Assembly: GCA_026705465.1 (NCBI GenBank)
Contig: JAPPAP010000004.1
Span: 146,337-210,336, forward strand
Length of the DNA stretch: 64,000 nucleotides
From: a bacterium
GTDB taxonomy: Bacteria; Actinomycetota; Acidimicrobiia; Acidimicrobiales; Bin134
Direction of reading: 5' to 3'
In this document: positions 36,554 through 45,338 of the stretch, one piece after another
How positions within the stretch are numbered: position 1 is the first letter of the stretch
Layout of the letters: each line of letters opens with the position of its first letter
Notes under the pieces: generated by a model
Told to the model about the DNA's origin: nothing
Database searches by the model: none
The model's input: only the letters and a program-made list of their open reading frames with translations
Translations under genes and position numbers: made by a program

Positions 36554-38287
36554 ATGAGCCTGCGCCGACTCCTCAAGAGCCATCTGGCCCCCCACCGACG
36601 GGCCATCGTGCTCGTCCTCATCCTCCAAGCCGGTCAGACCACCACCGGACTGCTGCTGCCGGGGCTGAACGCCACTCTGATCGACGACGGTGTCCTCCTC
36701 GGCGATCAGTCGGTGATTTGGCGAATGGGAGGGATCATGCTGCTGGTCTCCTTCATCCAGGTGGTGCTGCTCACTGTGGCTGTCTGGTACGGGTCGGAGG
36801 TGGCTATGGCCTTCGGCCGAGACATCCGGCGCGACGTGTTCGACCGGGTCACCCGCTACTCCACCCGGGAGATCGGGCGATTCGGGACCCCGTCTCTCAT
36901 CACCCGCATCACCAACGACACGCATCAGATCCAAACGTTGACGGCGCTGGTGACAATCATGATGATCACCGCTCCGCTCACCATGATCGCCGGCACGGTT
37001 CTGGCCATCCGCGAGGACGCCGGCTTGTCGGTGCTGTTGTTTGTGGTCGTGCCTCTCGAGATTGTGGTGGCGGGCTCGATCATCGTCGCCATGAACCCGG
37101 CGTTCCAACAGATGCAGGAGCGCATCGATCGGATCAATGCCGTGCTGCGAGAGCAGATAACCGGCGTCCGGGTGGTGCGGGCCTTCACCAGGGAGCCAAC
37201 CGAGAGCGCCCGATTCGCCGAGGCCAACCACCGCCTCACCGAGTCCTCACTGCGAGCGGCTCGGCTCATGGCCGCGGTGTTCCCCGCGGTCACCCTGCTG
37301 GTGAACCTGTCCAGCGTGGCCCTCTTGTGGATCGGGGCCGATCGGATCGAAGACGGATCTACCCAGATCGGGTCGCTGGTGGCCTATCTCACCTACCTGC
37401 TCCAGATTCTCCTCGCCGTGACCATGGCCGCGTTCATGGTGTCGATGATCCCCCGAGCGGCGGTCGCCGCCGAGCGCATTGTCGAAGTGCTCGACACCGA
37501 GTCGTCGGTGGAGCCCCCGTCCGTCCCGGTGCAGGAATTCACCCGGCCGGGGACGGTGGAGTTCCAAGAAGTGGGCTTTCGATATCCCGGCGCTGAGCAT
37601 CACGTGCTCGAAGGCATTTCGTTCTCTGCCGTCCCCGGCGAGACCACCGCCATCATCGGGTCGACGGGCGCGGGCAAGACCACGCTGTTGACGCTGGCCG
37701 CCCGGCTGGCCGACGCCAGCTCCGGGCGGGTTTCGGTGGGCGGAATCGATGTCCGCCGACTCGACCAGGCCCTGCTGTGGGGCGCCATCGGCTACGTGCC
37801 CCAGCGGGCCTATCTGTTCAGCGGCACGGTGGCCTCCAATCTCCGCTACGGACGACCCGAGGCCACCGACGAGGAACTGTGGGAGGCCTTGGAAGTGGCC
37901 CAGGCCGCGGGCTTCGTCCAGACGATGCCCGAAGGGCTCAAGAGCCGCATTGCCCAAGGGGGCACCAACGTGTCCGGCGGCCAGCGCCAACGGCTGTCCA
38001 TCGCCCGGGCCCTGATCGCCCAACCGGCGGTTTACCTGTTCGACGACTCCTTCTCCGCCCTCGACCTCGCCACCGAAGCTCGACTGCGCCAAGCCCTCGA
38101 ACCTCGCACCCGTAATGCCGCCATTTTGGTCGTGGCCCAGCGGATCTCCACCATCGAGACCGCTGATCAAATCATCGTCCTCGAAGGCGGAATCGTGGTC
38201 GGCCAGGGGCGCCACAACCAGTTGGTGGACACCTGCCCGACCTACGCCGAGATTGTCTCCTCCCAGAGAGGAGGTGAGGCGGCATGA
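36554..38287 (+). CDS. ABC exporter subunit with degenerate ATP site (first half)
   Basis: This is a fused transmembrane/ATPase half-transporter of 577 residues. Six hydrophobic segments fill about 1-310. The ATPase domain has Walker A G-S-T-G-A-G-K-T-T near residue 370 and the signature V-S-G-G-Q-R-Q-R-L-S. Walker B ends Y-L-F-D-D-S-F-S-A-L-D near 495, so the catalytic Glu is replaced by Asp. That change marks the degenerate-site subunit of heterodimeric exporters such as TM287/TM288. It starts at ATG 36554 beside the AT-rich island and overlaps the partner gene by ATGA. Confidence 0.92.
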   Translation: MSLRRLLKSHLAPHRRAIVLVLILQAGQTTTGLLLPGLNATLIDDGVLLGDQSVIWRMGGIMLLVSFIQVVLLTVAVWYGSEVAMAFGRDIRRDVFDRVTRYSTREIGRFGTPSLITRITNDTHQIQTLTALVTIMMITAPLTMIAGTVLAIREDAGLSVLLFVVVPLEIVVAGSIIVAMNPAFQQMQERIDRINAVLREQITGVRVVRAFTREPTESARFAEANHRLTESSLRAARLMAAVFPAVTLLVNLSSVALLWIGADRIEDGSTQIGSLVAYLTYLLQILLAVTMAAFMVSMIPRAAVAAERIVEVLDTESSVEPPSVPVQEFTRPGTVEFQEVGFRYPGAEHHVLEGISFSAVPGETTAIIGSTGAGKTTLLTLAARLADASSGRVSVGGIDVRRLDQALLWGAIGYVPQRAYLFSGTVASNLRYGRPEATDEELWEALEVAQAAGFVQTMPEGLKSRIAQGGTNVSGGQRQRLSIARALIAQPAVYLFDDSFSALDLATEARLRQALEPRTRNAAILVVAQRISTIETADQIIVLEGGIVVGQGRHNQLVDTCPTYAEIVSSQRGGEAA

Positions 38288-40179
38288 ACCAGGACAATCC
38301 GAGCGAAGACATCCCCGACGACGACAGTCAAGACGAGGAGGACCAAGAAGCCCTACAGACATATGGCCGTGAGGCGCTGCGTTACTCCGGCCGCATGAGC
38401 GCGCCGATGCCCGCGGAGACCAGTCGCAACTTCCGGGGCACCGTCCGCCAACTGGCCAAGATCACTGGGCGAGAATCCCCGATTCTGATCTTGGTCATAG
38501 TGCTGGCGGTGATGAGCGTGAGCTTGACGGTGATCGGCCCCTGGCTCCTCGGCGGCGCCACCGACATCATTGTGACCGGGGTCCGCGAAGGTGGCATCGA
38601 CACCGAACGGCTTCGGGATCGGCTCCTGACCATCGGCGGGGTGTTCGCCCTGGCGTGGGCGCTGGGCCACGTCCAGAACTATCTGCTCAGCGGAGCCCTC
38701 CAGCGATCGATGTTCCGGCTTCGGGAGACCATCGAGGCCAAGCTCCACCGCCTTCCCCTCTCCTACGTCGACCAGCACGCCAGAGGCGACCTGCTCAGCC
38801 GGGTGACCAACGACATCGACAACCTCTCCCAGAGCCTCCAGCAGACCATCAACCAGATGCTCACTGCCGTGTTGACCCTCATCGGGGTGACGGTGATGAT
38901 GCTCACGGTCTCTCCCTTGTTGGCGCTGGTGGCCTTCGTAACCGTTCCACTCTCGGTTGTCGCCACCCGGATCTTCGCCACTCGAGCTCGACCCCGGTTC
39001 CTCCGGCAGTGGCGCACTACTGGCACGCTGAACGCCCAGGCCGAAGATGTGGTTAGCGGACACGCCATCGTCACCGCCTTCGGACGCCAGCACCAGGAAC
39101 GCCAGCGGTTCGCCGATGAGAACGCCAAGCTCTACGACTCCAGCCGAGCGGCCCAGTTCCTGTCGTCGGCCATGCAGCCGGTGATGATGCTGATGGGCAA
39201 TCTCCAATTTGTGTCCGTCGCCGTCGTCGGCGGGCTGCGCATCTCCAGCGGGGCCATCACCATCGGCGACATGCAGGCCATGATCCAGTACACCCGGCAG
39301 TTCGCCATGCCCGTTCAGCAGGTGGCCTCGATGGCCGCCACCTTCCAATCGGGCATCGCATCACTGGAACGGGTGGTGGAGCTGCTCGAAGTCGACGAGA
39401 TCAGCGCTGATCCCCAACCGGCCCTCCATCCGCCGCCCACTCGGGGACGGGTGGCGTTCGAAGAAGTCCATTTCTCCTATGAGCCCGAAAAGCCCCTCAT
39501 CACCGGGCTCGACCTCACCGCCGAGCCGGGCCAAACGGTGGCCATCGTCGGCCCCACCGGCGCCGGCAAGACCACGCTGGTGAACCTGCTGCTGAGGTTC
39601 TACGAGCTCGACGGCGGCCGGATCACCCTCGACGGAGTCGACATCACCGCCATTCCCCGCCGAGAGCTGCGGTCGAAATTCGGGATGGTGCTCCAAGACA
39701 CCTGGCTATTCGGCGACACCATCTGGGAGAACCTTCGCTACGGCAATCCCGACGCCACCGACGCCCAGATCATCGAGGCCGCCCGGGTCACCTATGTGGA
39801 CCGCTTCGTCCACTCGCTGCCCCATGGCTACGACACCGTGATCAACGATGAGGGCGACAATATCTCCGCCGGTCAGAAGCAGCTCCTCACTATCGCCCGG
39901 GCCTTTCTCGCCGACCCGGCGATCCTCATTCTCGACGAGGCCACCTCGTCGGTAGACACCCGCACCGAGGTACTGATCCAAGAGGCTATGAACGCCCTGC
40001 GGGCCGACCGCACCAGCTTCGTGATCGCCCACCGGCTGTCCACCATCCGCGGCGCCGATGCCATTGTGGTGATGGACGGCGGCCGCATCGCCGAACAGGG
40101 CTCCCACGACGAACTATTGGCCCGCGGCGGCCCCTACGCCAACCTCCACGCCGCCCAATTCGCCGGCCAAGCCACCTGA
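38284..40179 (+). CDS. ABC exporter subunit with canonical ATP site (second half)
   Basis: This is the 631-residue partner half-transporter. An acidic N-terminal tail of about 60 residues precedes six hydrophobic segments. The ATPase domain has Walker A G-P-T-G-A-G-K-T-T near 421 and Walker B L-I-L-D-E-A-T-S-S-V-D with the catalytic Glu near 549. The signature is I-S-A-G-Q-K-Q-L-L, weaker than S-G-G-Q. In the dimer this signature would face the partner's Asp-type Walker B, making one degenerate and one active site. The likely function is multidrug or lipid export. Confidence 0.92.
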   Translation: MNQDNPSEDIPDDDSQDEEDQEALQTYGREALRYSGRMSAPMPAETSRNFRGTVRQLAKITGRESPILILVIVLAVMSVSLTVIGPWLLGGATDIIVTGVREGGIDTERLRDRLLTIGGVFALAWALGHVQNYLLSGALQRSMFRLRETIEAKLHRLPLSYVDQHARGDLLSRVTNDIDNLSQSLQQTINQMLTAVLTLIGVTVMMLTVSPLLALVAFVTVPLSVVATRIFATRARPRFLRQWRTTGTLNAQAEDVVSGHAIVTAFGRQHQERQRFADENAKLYDSSRAAQFLSSAMQPVMMLMGNLQFVSVAVVGGLRISSGAITIGDMQAMIQYTRQFAMPVQQVASMAATFQSGIASLERVVELLEVDEISADPQPALHPPPTRGRVAFEEVHFSYEPEKPLITGLDLTAEPGQTVAIVGPTGAGKTTLVNLLLRFYELDGGRITLDGVDITAIPRRELRSKFGMVLQDTWLFGDTIWENLRYGNPDATDAQIIEAARVTYVDRFVHSLPHGYDTVINDEGDNISAGQKQLLTIARAFLADPAILILDEATSSVDTRTEVLIQEAMNALRADRTSFVIAHRLSTIRGADAIVVMDGGRIAEQGSHDELLARGGPYANLHAAQFAGQAT

Positions 40180-40206
40180 GCGGCGCCGAGCCAGGCGGAG
40201 ACAAAC

Positions 40207-40294
40207 TGGCGGAGGGGGTGGGATTCGAACCCACGGTGACTTGCGCCACACACGCTTTCCAAGCGTGCCGATTCGGCCGCTCTCGCACCCCTCC
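40207..40294 (-). tRNA. tRNA-Ser (GGA anticodon)
   Basis: On the minus strand the acceptor GGAGGGG (from 40294) pairs with CCCCTCC, discriminator G at 40210, and CCA is encoded (40207-40209). The anticodon arm C-A-C-G-C-T-T-G-G-A-A-A-G-C-G-T-G gives GGA (UCC/UCU codons). It has a long variable arm. It precedes the SRP RNA and dnaX. Confidence 0.95.
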
Positions 40295-40347
40295 CGGAGC
40301 ACCGAAATTTACCGCAACCCGGCGGGCAGACCTGAACCAGTTGCCGC

Positions 40348-40353
40348 TATCCT
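40348..40353 (+). promoter_or_regulatory. -10 box for SRP RNA
   Basis: TATCCT ends about ten bases before the predicted 5' end of the SRP RNA hairpin. A matching -35 is not obvious. Confidence 0.4.
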
Positions 40354-40363
40354 GTTGCCATCT

Positions 40364-40517
40364 GGGCCGTGTGCCCGGTTTGGAATGTGATGGTCGGGTC
40401 CTGTGCAACGCCAGCCCGTGAACCGAGTCAGGGCCGGGAGGCAGCAGCTCTCAGCGGATCCTGGGGTGTGCCGCAGACCGCCTGGCCATCACTTTCGAGA
40501 CCGGGATCACACGGCCC
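40364..40517 (+). ncRNA. ffs: Signal recognition particle RNA (4.5S type)
   Basis: The apical domain IV core is recognisable: G-A-G-T-C-A-G-G-G-C-C-G-G-G-A-G-G-C-A-G-C-A-G with the symmetric and asymmetric loops that bind Ffh. The flanks pair over a long rod: GGGCCGTGTG at 40364-40373 matches CACACGGCCC ending at 40517, and the next roughly 20 bases on each side pair with a few wobbles. This gives a hairpin of about 154 bases, longer than E. coli 4.5S RNA. The position before dnaX is usual in actinobacteria. The ends are set by the outer stem only. Confidence 0.88.
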
Positions 40518-40587
40518 AACTGATTCTGCCCAACTGATTCCGCCTGTCTGAGCCTCATTGTCACTCAGCCTGAGTAAAGTCGGCGCA

Positions 40588-42447
40588 ATGGCCAATCAGG
40601 CGCTCTATCGACGGTATCGGCCGGGCTGCTTCGCGGAGCTGCGGGGGCAGGAGTCCGTCGTCCGAGCCCTCCAAAACGCGGTTCAACAGGGGCGGGTCGG
40701 CCACGCCTACTTATTCAGCGGGCCCCGGGGCACCGGCAAGACAAGTACTGCCCGCATCCTGGCCAAAGCCCTCAACTGCACCGACTTGGGCGACGACGGT
40801 GAGCCCTGCGGCAAGTGCCAGTCATGCCTGGACATCGCCAACAACACCTCCTACGACCTCATCGAGTTGGACGCCGCCTCCAACAACAAGGTGGACGATG
40901 TCCGCGATCTCATCTCCCGGGTGGCGATGGGCTCTCCCGGCCAAGCCAAGGTGTACGTACTGGACGAGGTCCACATGCTCACCCCCGGCGCCGAGAACGC
41001 CCTGTTGAAGACGCTGGAGGAGCCCCCAGATCATGTGGTGTTCGTGCTGTGTACCACCGAGCCCCACAAGGTGGTGCCCACCATCCGCAGCCGCACCCAG
41101 CATCTGGAGTTCAACCTCATCGATGGCGACGTACTGGCCGACCACGCCCGCTGGGTGGTGGAGCAGGCCGAGCTAGAGGTGGATGACGAGGCCATCGACC
41201 ACGCCGTGCACCGCGGGGCTGGATCAGCTCGGGACACTCTGTCTGCCCTCGACCAGATCGTGGCCGCCGGCGGAGTTGCCGACCGGCTCGACGCAGTGGA
41301 CGCCATCATCGCAGCCTTGGCCAGCCAGGACTATGGCCCCGCGTTCGTCGCGGTGAACGAGGCCTTGCGGTCCGGTAGGGAGCCAAGGATCATCGGCGAG
41401 GCTCTCCTTGATCGACTCCGCAACGCCTTTTTGAGCGCGATGGGCGCCGACTTGAGCCATCTCACCGACGCCCATCAAGAGAGCGCCCGCGCCACCGCAG
41501 CTCAGATTCCTCCGGCTGGGCTCACCCGGGCTCTGGAAGTGCTGGGCGCGGCTCTGGTGGATATGCGTCAAGCTCCCGATCCCCGGGTGGACTTGGAAGT
41601 AGCGCTGGGACGACTCACCCGTCGTGACCTCGACACCGACATCAGCGCCTTGCTGGAGCGCGTCGAGCGCATTGAACGCCATGGCCCGCCGTCCTCCGTC
41701 TCCTCGACGGGTAGCGCCGATTCTGCCCCTATTCCTGCGGACTCGTCGCCGAGCCGACAGAGCAGCGGTCCCACCAGCGGACACGAGCGGGCCCGCGCTG
41801 CTATCGCCCAAATCCAGGCCAAACAGACCACTGACACCGAACCACGCCCGACAGCATCCGCCGTACCGGATGCCGAGTCCGGCGCGGCCCCGGCATCGGA
41901 TCGGGCCCCGCGGCCAACACTGGGAGCGGTACGAGCCGGCACAGCGCCCGCGGCCTCACCAAGCACTCCAGAGGCTGCCGAAACCGCTACCGATCATGTC
42001 GATGTATCCCTGCCCAGCCGCGATGAGATGGTCATCGCCTGGGCCGATGCCATCCTGGGCAATCTTCCAAACCGAGTCCGGGTCCGTTTCCAAGCTGGCC
42101 GGTTCATCGCCAACGATGCCCGCAGCGTGGTGTTCGCCCTACCCGACAAAATCCACCTGAACCGCTGCGAGGAAGTCCGCGGTGCGGTGGATGACGCGCT
42201 TCGGGACCACTTCGGACGACCAGTGCCGTTGCGCCTCTCCATCGACGACGCCAGCACCGCACCTCCTCCCGACCTTCAGTCGGCGCCGACGCGCTTCGCC
42301 CACGATGAAGCCGAGGCCGTTGACCCCGATGAGTTGATGGACGAGGAGACTGTCACCAAGGAGGCCATTTCCAATCTCATGGCCGCGTTCCCCGACTCTG
42401 AGCTGGTCACCTTCGACCCACCAGCTGCGAGCAGCCAGCAGGGATAA
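40588..42447 (+). CDS. dnaX: DNA polymerase III subunits gamma and tau
   Basis: DnaX is the AAA+ motor of the clamp loader. From ATG 40588 ([12 protein letters not shown], the normal start) it has 619 residues; the frame opens ten codons earlier. It shows Walker [10 protein letters not shown], the four-Cys zinc module (C-T-D, then C-G-K-C-Q-S-C), Walker B V-L-D-E-V-H-M-L and sensor S-R-T-Q-H. A proline/alanine-rich linker leads to a tau-like tail. TAAAGT (40575-40580) ends seven bases before the ATG, so the mRNA may be leaderless. Confidence 0.96.
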   Translation: MANQALYRRYRPGCFAELRGQESVVRALQNAVQQGRVGHAYLFSGPRGTGKTSTARILAKALNCTDLGDDGEPCGKCQSCLDIANNTSYDLIELDAASNNKVDDVRDLISRVAMGSPGQAKVYVLDEVHMLTPGAENALLKTLEEPPDHVVFVLCTTEPHKVVPTIRSRTQHLEFNLIDGDVLADHARWVVEQAELEVDDEAIDHAVHRGAGSARDTLSALDQIVAAGGVADRLDAVDAIIAALASQDYGPAFVAVNEALRSGREPRIIGEALLDRLRNAFLSAMGADLSHLTDAHQESARATAAQIPPAGLTRALEVLGAALVDMRQAPDPRVDLEVALGRLTRRDLDTDISALLERVERIERHGPPSSVSSTGSADSAPIPADSSPSRQSSGPTSGHERARAAIAQIQAKQTTDTEPRPTASAVPDAESGAAPASDRAPRPTLGAVRAGTAPAASPSTPEAAETATDHVDVSLPSRDEMVIAWADAILGNLPNRVRVRFQAGRFIANDARSVVFALPDKIHLNRCEEVRGAVDDALRDHFGRPVPLRLSIDDASTAPPPDLQSAPTRFAHDEAEAVDPDELMDEETVTKEAISNLMAAFPDSELVTFDPPAASSQQG

Positions 42448-42449
42448 CC

Positions 42450-43070
42450 GTGGACAGCGCCAGCAGTGTCTATGCCGCCCCGGTCCAGGTACTGATCGAC
42501 GAACTGGGCCGCCTGCCCGGTATTGGCCCCAAGTCGGCTCAGCGCATCGCCTTCCACTTGTTGAAGGTGTCCGAGCAGGACGCCGTGAGGTTGGCCGATG
42601 CCATCAAGGAAGCCAAGGTCCGAATCCAGTTCTGCCAGCGGTGCTTCAACATCAGCGAGCACGCCGAATGCGAGCTGTGCTCCGACCACCGCCGCGATCC
42701 GGCGGTCTTGTGCGTCGTAGAGGAGCCCCGCGACATTGTCGCCTTGGAGAAGACCCGGGAGTTCCGAGGCCGCTATCACGTGCTCGGCGGGGCCATCAAC
42801 CCCATCGAGGGCATCGGCCCCGACCAGCTCCGCATCAAAGAACTGCTCGCCCGAATCGACGACGAGAACGTCGCTGAGGTCATCTGCTGCACCAACCCCA
42901 ACATCGAGGGCGAGGCCACTGCCATGTACCTTGCCCGCCTCATCGAGCCGCTCGGGGTGGCAGTCACCCGCATCGCCAGCGGCCTGCCGGTAGGCGGCGA
43001 TCTGGAATACGCCGATGAGCTGACTCTCAGCCGCGCCTTAGAGGGCCGTCAGCCTCTTTCCGCTGGCTGA
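42450..43070 (+). CDS. recR: Recombination protein RecR
   Basis: RecR works with RecO and RecF in RecA loading at gaps. The 206-residue protein has the N-terminal helix-hairpin-helix ([11 protein letters not shown]), the C4 zinc finger (C-x2-C-x8-C-x2-C, starting Q-F-C-Q-R-C-F-N-I), and the Toprim domain (V-V-E-E-P-R-D, then [10 protein letters not shown]). GTG 42450 begins two bases after dnaX, the usual dnaX-recR pairing. Confidence 0.97.
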   Translation: MDSASSVYAAPVQVLIDELGRLPGIGPKSAQRIAFHLLKVSEQDAVRLADAIKEAKVRIQFCQRCFNISEHAECELCSDHRRDPAVLCVVEEPRDIVALEKTREFRGRYHVLGGAINPIEGIGPDQLRIKELLARIDDENVAEVICCTNPNIEGEATAMYLARLIEPLGVAVTRIASGLPVGGDLEYADELTLSRALEGRQPLSAG

Positions 43071-43099
43071 CTGCGAAGTCAGGCCCGAAACGCAAGACA

Positions 43100-43151
43100 C
43101 CGCCTTAGCGAGCCGGGCGGGGGGCATTGGGAACCGGCACGCATAAGGCGG
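43100..43151 (+). terminator. Terminator-like hairpin after recR
   Basis: CCGCCTTA (43100-43107) pairs perfectly with TAAGGCGG (43144-43151), with further inner pairs (GCG with CGC, CCGG with CCGG). A T-rich stretch (CGCTTGTTTGTTG) follows on the plus strand. It probably ends the dnaX-recR transcript. The next 60 bases are AT-rich and hold nothing else I can name. Confidence 0.55.
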
Positions 43152-43219
43152 CGCTTGTTTGTTGCAATTACATTACAAAAATGACGAAAGGAAGTCAAGT
43201 CATATCTTGTCTGTAACAA

Positions 43220-44398
43220 TCAAACTTGAATCAGCAGGGCGTCTCCTTGGCCCCCGCCGCCGCACAGAGCGGCCGCTCCCAGACCTCCACCCCGGCGGCG
43301 AAGCTCGTGCAACAGCGTGAGAACGATGCGGTTTCCGCTAGCTCCGATGGGGTGACCCAGAGCGATTGCCCCGCCATTCACGTTCACCACGTTGTCGGAG
43401 ACCCCCAGATCGGCCATCGATGCCAGTGCTACCGCGGCGAACGCCTCATTGATCTCGAAGAGATCCACGTCGTTCAGGCTCCGGTCGGCCGACTTGAGCG
43501 CTTGGAAGATGGCCCGCGACGGCTGGGTGAGCAGCGAGGGATCAGGCCCAGCCACCTGGCCGTAGCCCACATAGGTGCCCAACGGCTCTACTCCGAGTCG
43601 CTCGGCCCGCTCCCGGCTGGTTACCACCAAGGCGCTGGCCCCGTCGGAGATCTGCGAGGCGTTGCCCGCGGTGATGTTGCCCGACTCGGCAAATGCCGGC
43701 CGCAGCCGGCCCAGCGACTCGGCGGTAGCATCCGGTCGCACGCCCTCGTCTGCCGCCAAAATCACCGGATCGCCCCGGCGCTGGGGCACTTCCACTGGCA
43801 CCATTTCGTCGTCGAACAGCCCGGAGGCGGCTGCGGCTACGGCCCGCTCATGCGACTGTGCCGAAAAGGCATCCTGAGGTTCGCGGGGCAACCCGCTCGA
43901 CGCCGCGTACTTCTCCGTGCCCGTCCCCATGGCGCAGCGGTCGAAAGCGCAGAACAGCCCGTCGTACATCATGGAGTCCACCAGATCTCCGTCGCCCAGC
44001 CGGTACCCCTCCCGAGCTTTGGTCAACAGATAGGGCGCCTTGGTCATCGACTCCATACCCCCGGCTACCACGATCTCGGCATCGCCAGCGGTGATCATCT
44101 GGTGGGCCAAATAGACGGTGTTGATACCTGACAGGCACACCTTGTTCACCGTGGTGGCCGGCACCGTCATCGGTATGCCCGCCCCCACCGCTGCTTGGCG
44201 AGCCGTGGCCTGGCCTTCCCCGGCCAGCAGCACCTGGCCCATGAACACGTAGTCCACCTGTTCGGGGGCCACCCCCGCTCGCTCCAGCGCGGCCCGGATG
44301 GCCAGCGCGCCCAACTCGGTTCCCTGAAACGACGTCAACCCGCCCGACATCTTTCCGATGGGCGTGCGGGCCCCGGCCAGAATCACCGTCTCGCTCAT
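43220..44398 (-). CDS. Acetyl-CoA acetyltransferase (thiolase)
   Basis: This 392-residue thiolase starts at ATG 44398 (M-S-E-T-V-I-L-A-G-A-R-T-P-I-G). The nucleophilic Cys is in N-K-V-C-L-S-G-I, and the other active-site residues are in N-E-A-F-A, G-H-P-I-G-A-S-G and C-G-G-G-G-Q-G. It condenses two acetyl-CoA or cleaves acetoacetyl-CoA; which direction applies is not clear. The 113-residue upstream extension open to 44737 overlaps the exonuclease gene and is rejected. Confidence 0.95.
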   Translation of the reverse strand: MSETVILAGARTPIGKMSGGLTSFQGTELGALAIRAALERAGVAPEQVDYVFMGQVLLAGEGQATARQAAVGAGIPMTVPATTVNKVCLSGINTVYLAHQMITAGDAEIVVAGGMESMTKAPYLLTKAREGYRLGDGDLVDSMMYDGLFCAFDRCAMGTGTEKYAASSGLPREPQDAFSAQSHERAVAAAASGLFDDEMVPVEVPQRRGDPVILAADEGVRPDATAESLGRLRPAFAESGNITAGNASQISDGASALVVTSRERAERLGVEPLGTYVGYGQVAGPDPSLLTQPSRAIFQALKSADRSLNDVDLFEINEAFAAVALASMADLGVSDNVVNVNGGAIALGHPIGASGNRIVLTLLHELRRRGGGLGAAALCGGGGQGDALLIQV

Positions 44399-44448
44399 TG
44401 CTTCCCCTTGTTGATTCGCCACAGTTCCCCACAGGATACGGTCAGGAT

Positions 44449-45324
44449 GTGCGGGTCCACCTGGTCGATGGGACATATGAGCTGTTTCGGTATCACTTCT
44501 CCCCTGGCAACCGCGACCCCGAGTTCGGCGCGGCCCGAGGAGTGGTCCACAGCATGCTCCAACTGCTTGACGACGGGGCCACCCACGTGGGAATAGCCAC
44601 CGACCAGGTGATCGAGTCGTTCCGCAACGAGCTGTGGCCCGGCTACAAGACCGGCGAGGGAGTGCCGCCGGAACTGATGGGCCAATTCCCCTTGGTTGAA
44701 GAGGCGTTGGCCGCAGCCGGTTTCTGTGTATGGCCAATGGGGTACCACGAGGCTGACGACGCCCTCGGCGCTGCCGCCAAGAAGGCCGCTCTCGACCCCG
44801 AAGTGGAGCAGGTGTTGATCTGCACGCCCGACAAAGACCTGGCCCAGTGCGTAACCGAAGACGGTCGCATCGTGCAGTACGACCGCCGCCAGCAGAAGCT
44901 CATCGACCACGACGGGGTGGTGGATAAATTCGGGGTGGCCCCCGAATCCATTCCCGACTACCTGGCCCTGGTGGGCGACACCGCCGACGGCTTCCCCGGC
45001 CTGCCGGGCTGGGGGGCCCGCTCCACTGCCACGGTGCTATCTCACTACCGCCATTTGGAGAACATCCCAGACGCCGTAGGCCAGTGGGAGGTCAGCATTC
45101 GGGGCTCGGCCAAGCTAGCCACCACCCTGGCTGAGAACCGGGAGCTGGCCTTGTTGTTTCGCCGTATTGCCACCATCGACGACGCCGCTCCGACCTTTGA
45201 CCAACTCGAAGACCTGGCCTGGGCTGGCCCTACCCCCGAATTCCCCGAGATAATCGGGAGACTGGGAGGCGACCACCTCATCGAGCGAGCAGAGAAGCTG
45301 ACAGCCCGGATTGGACACGGCTGA
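44449..45324 (+). CDS. 5'-3' exonuclease (PolA N-terminal type, stand-alone)
   Basis: This 291-residue protein corresponds to the FEN-like 5' nuclease domain of DNA polymerase I without the polymerase. GTG 44449 follows a TACGGT box by six bases and starts V-R-V-H-L-V-D-G-T-Y-E-L-F-R. The metal-binding acidic residues occur in L-V-D-G, H-E-A-D-D-A and T-P-D-K-D-L. The helix-three-turn-helix is near L-V-G-D-T-A-D-G-F-P-G-L-P-G-W-G. It would act in flap or RNA-primer removal. NMO follows after 14 bases. Confidence 0.9.
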   Translation: MRVHLVDGTYELFRYHFSPGNRDPEFGAARGVVHSMLQLLDDGATHVGIATDQVIESFRNELWPGYKTGEGVPPELMGQFPLVEEALAAAGFCVWPMGYHEADDALGAAAKKAALDPEVEQVLICTPDKDLAQCVTEDGRIVQYDRRQQKLIDHDGVVDKFGVAPESIPDYLALVGDTADGFPGLPGWGARSTATVLSHYRHLENIPDAVGQWEVSIRGSAKLATTLAENRELALLFRRIATIDDAAPTFDQLEDLAWAGPTPEFPEIIGRLGGDHLIERAEKLTARIGHG

Positions 45325-45338
45325 AAGGAAAACCAGAT

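Noticed and set aside
36508-37596. Long His/Arg-rich frame over the first ABC gene
   Set aside because: It is a shadow of the ABC exporter frame; the composition is that of out-of-frame high-GC DNA.
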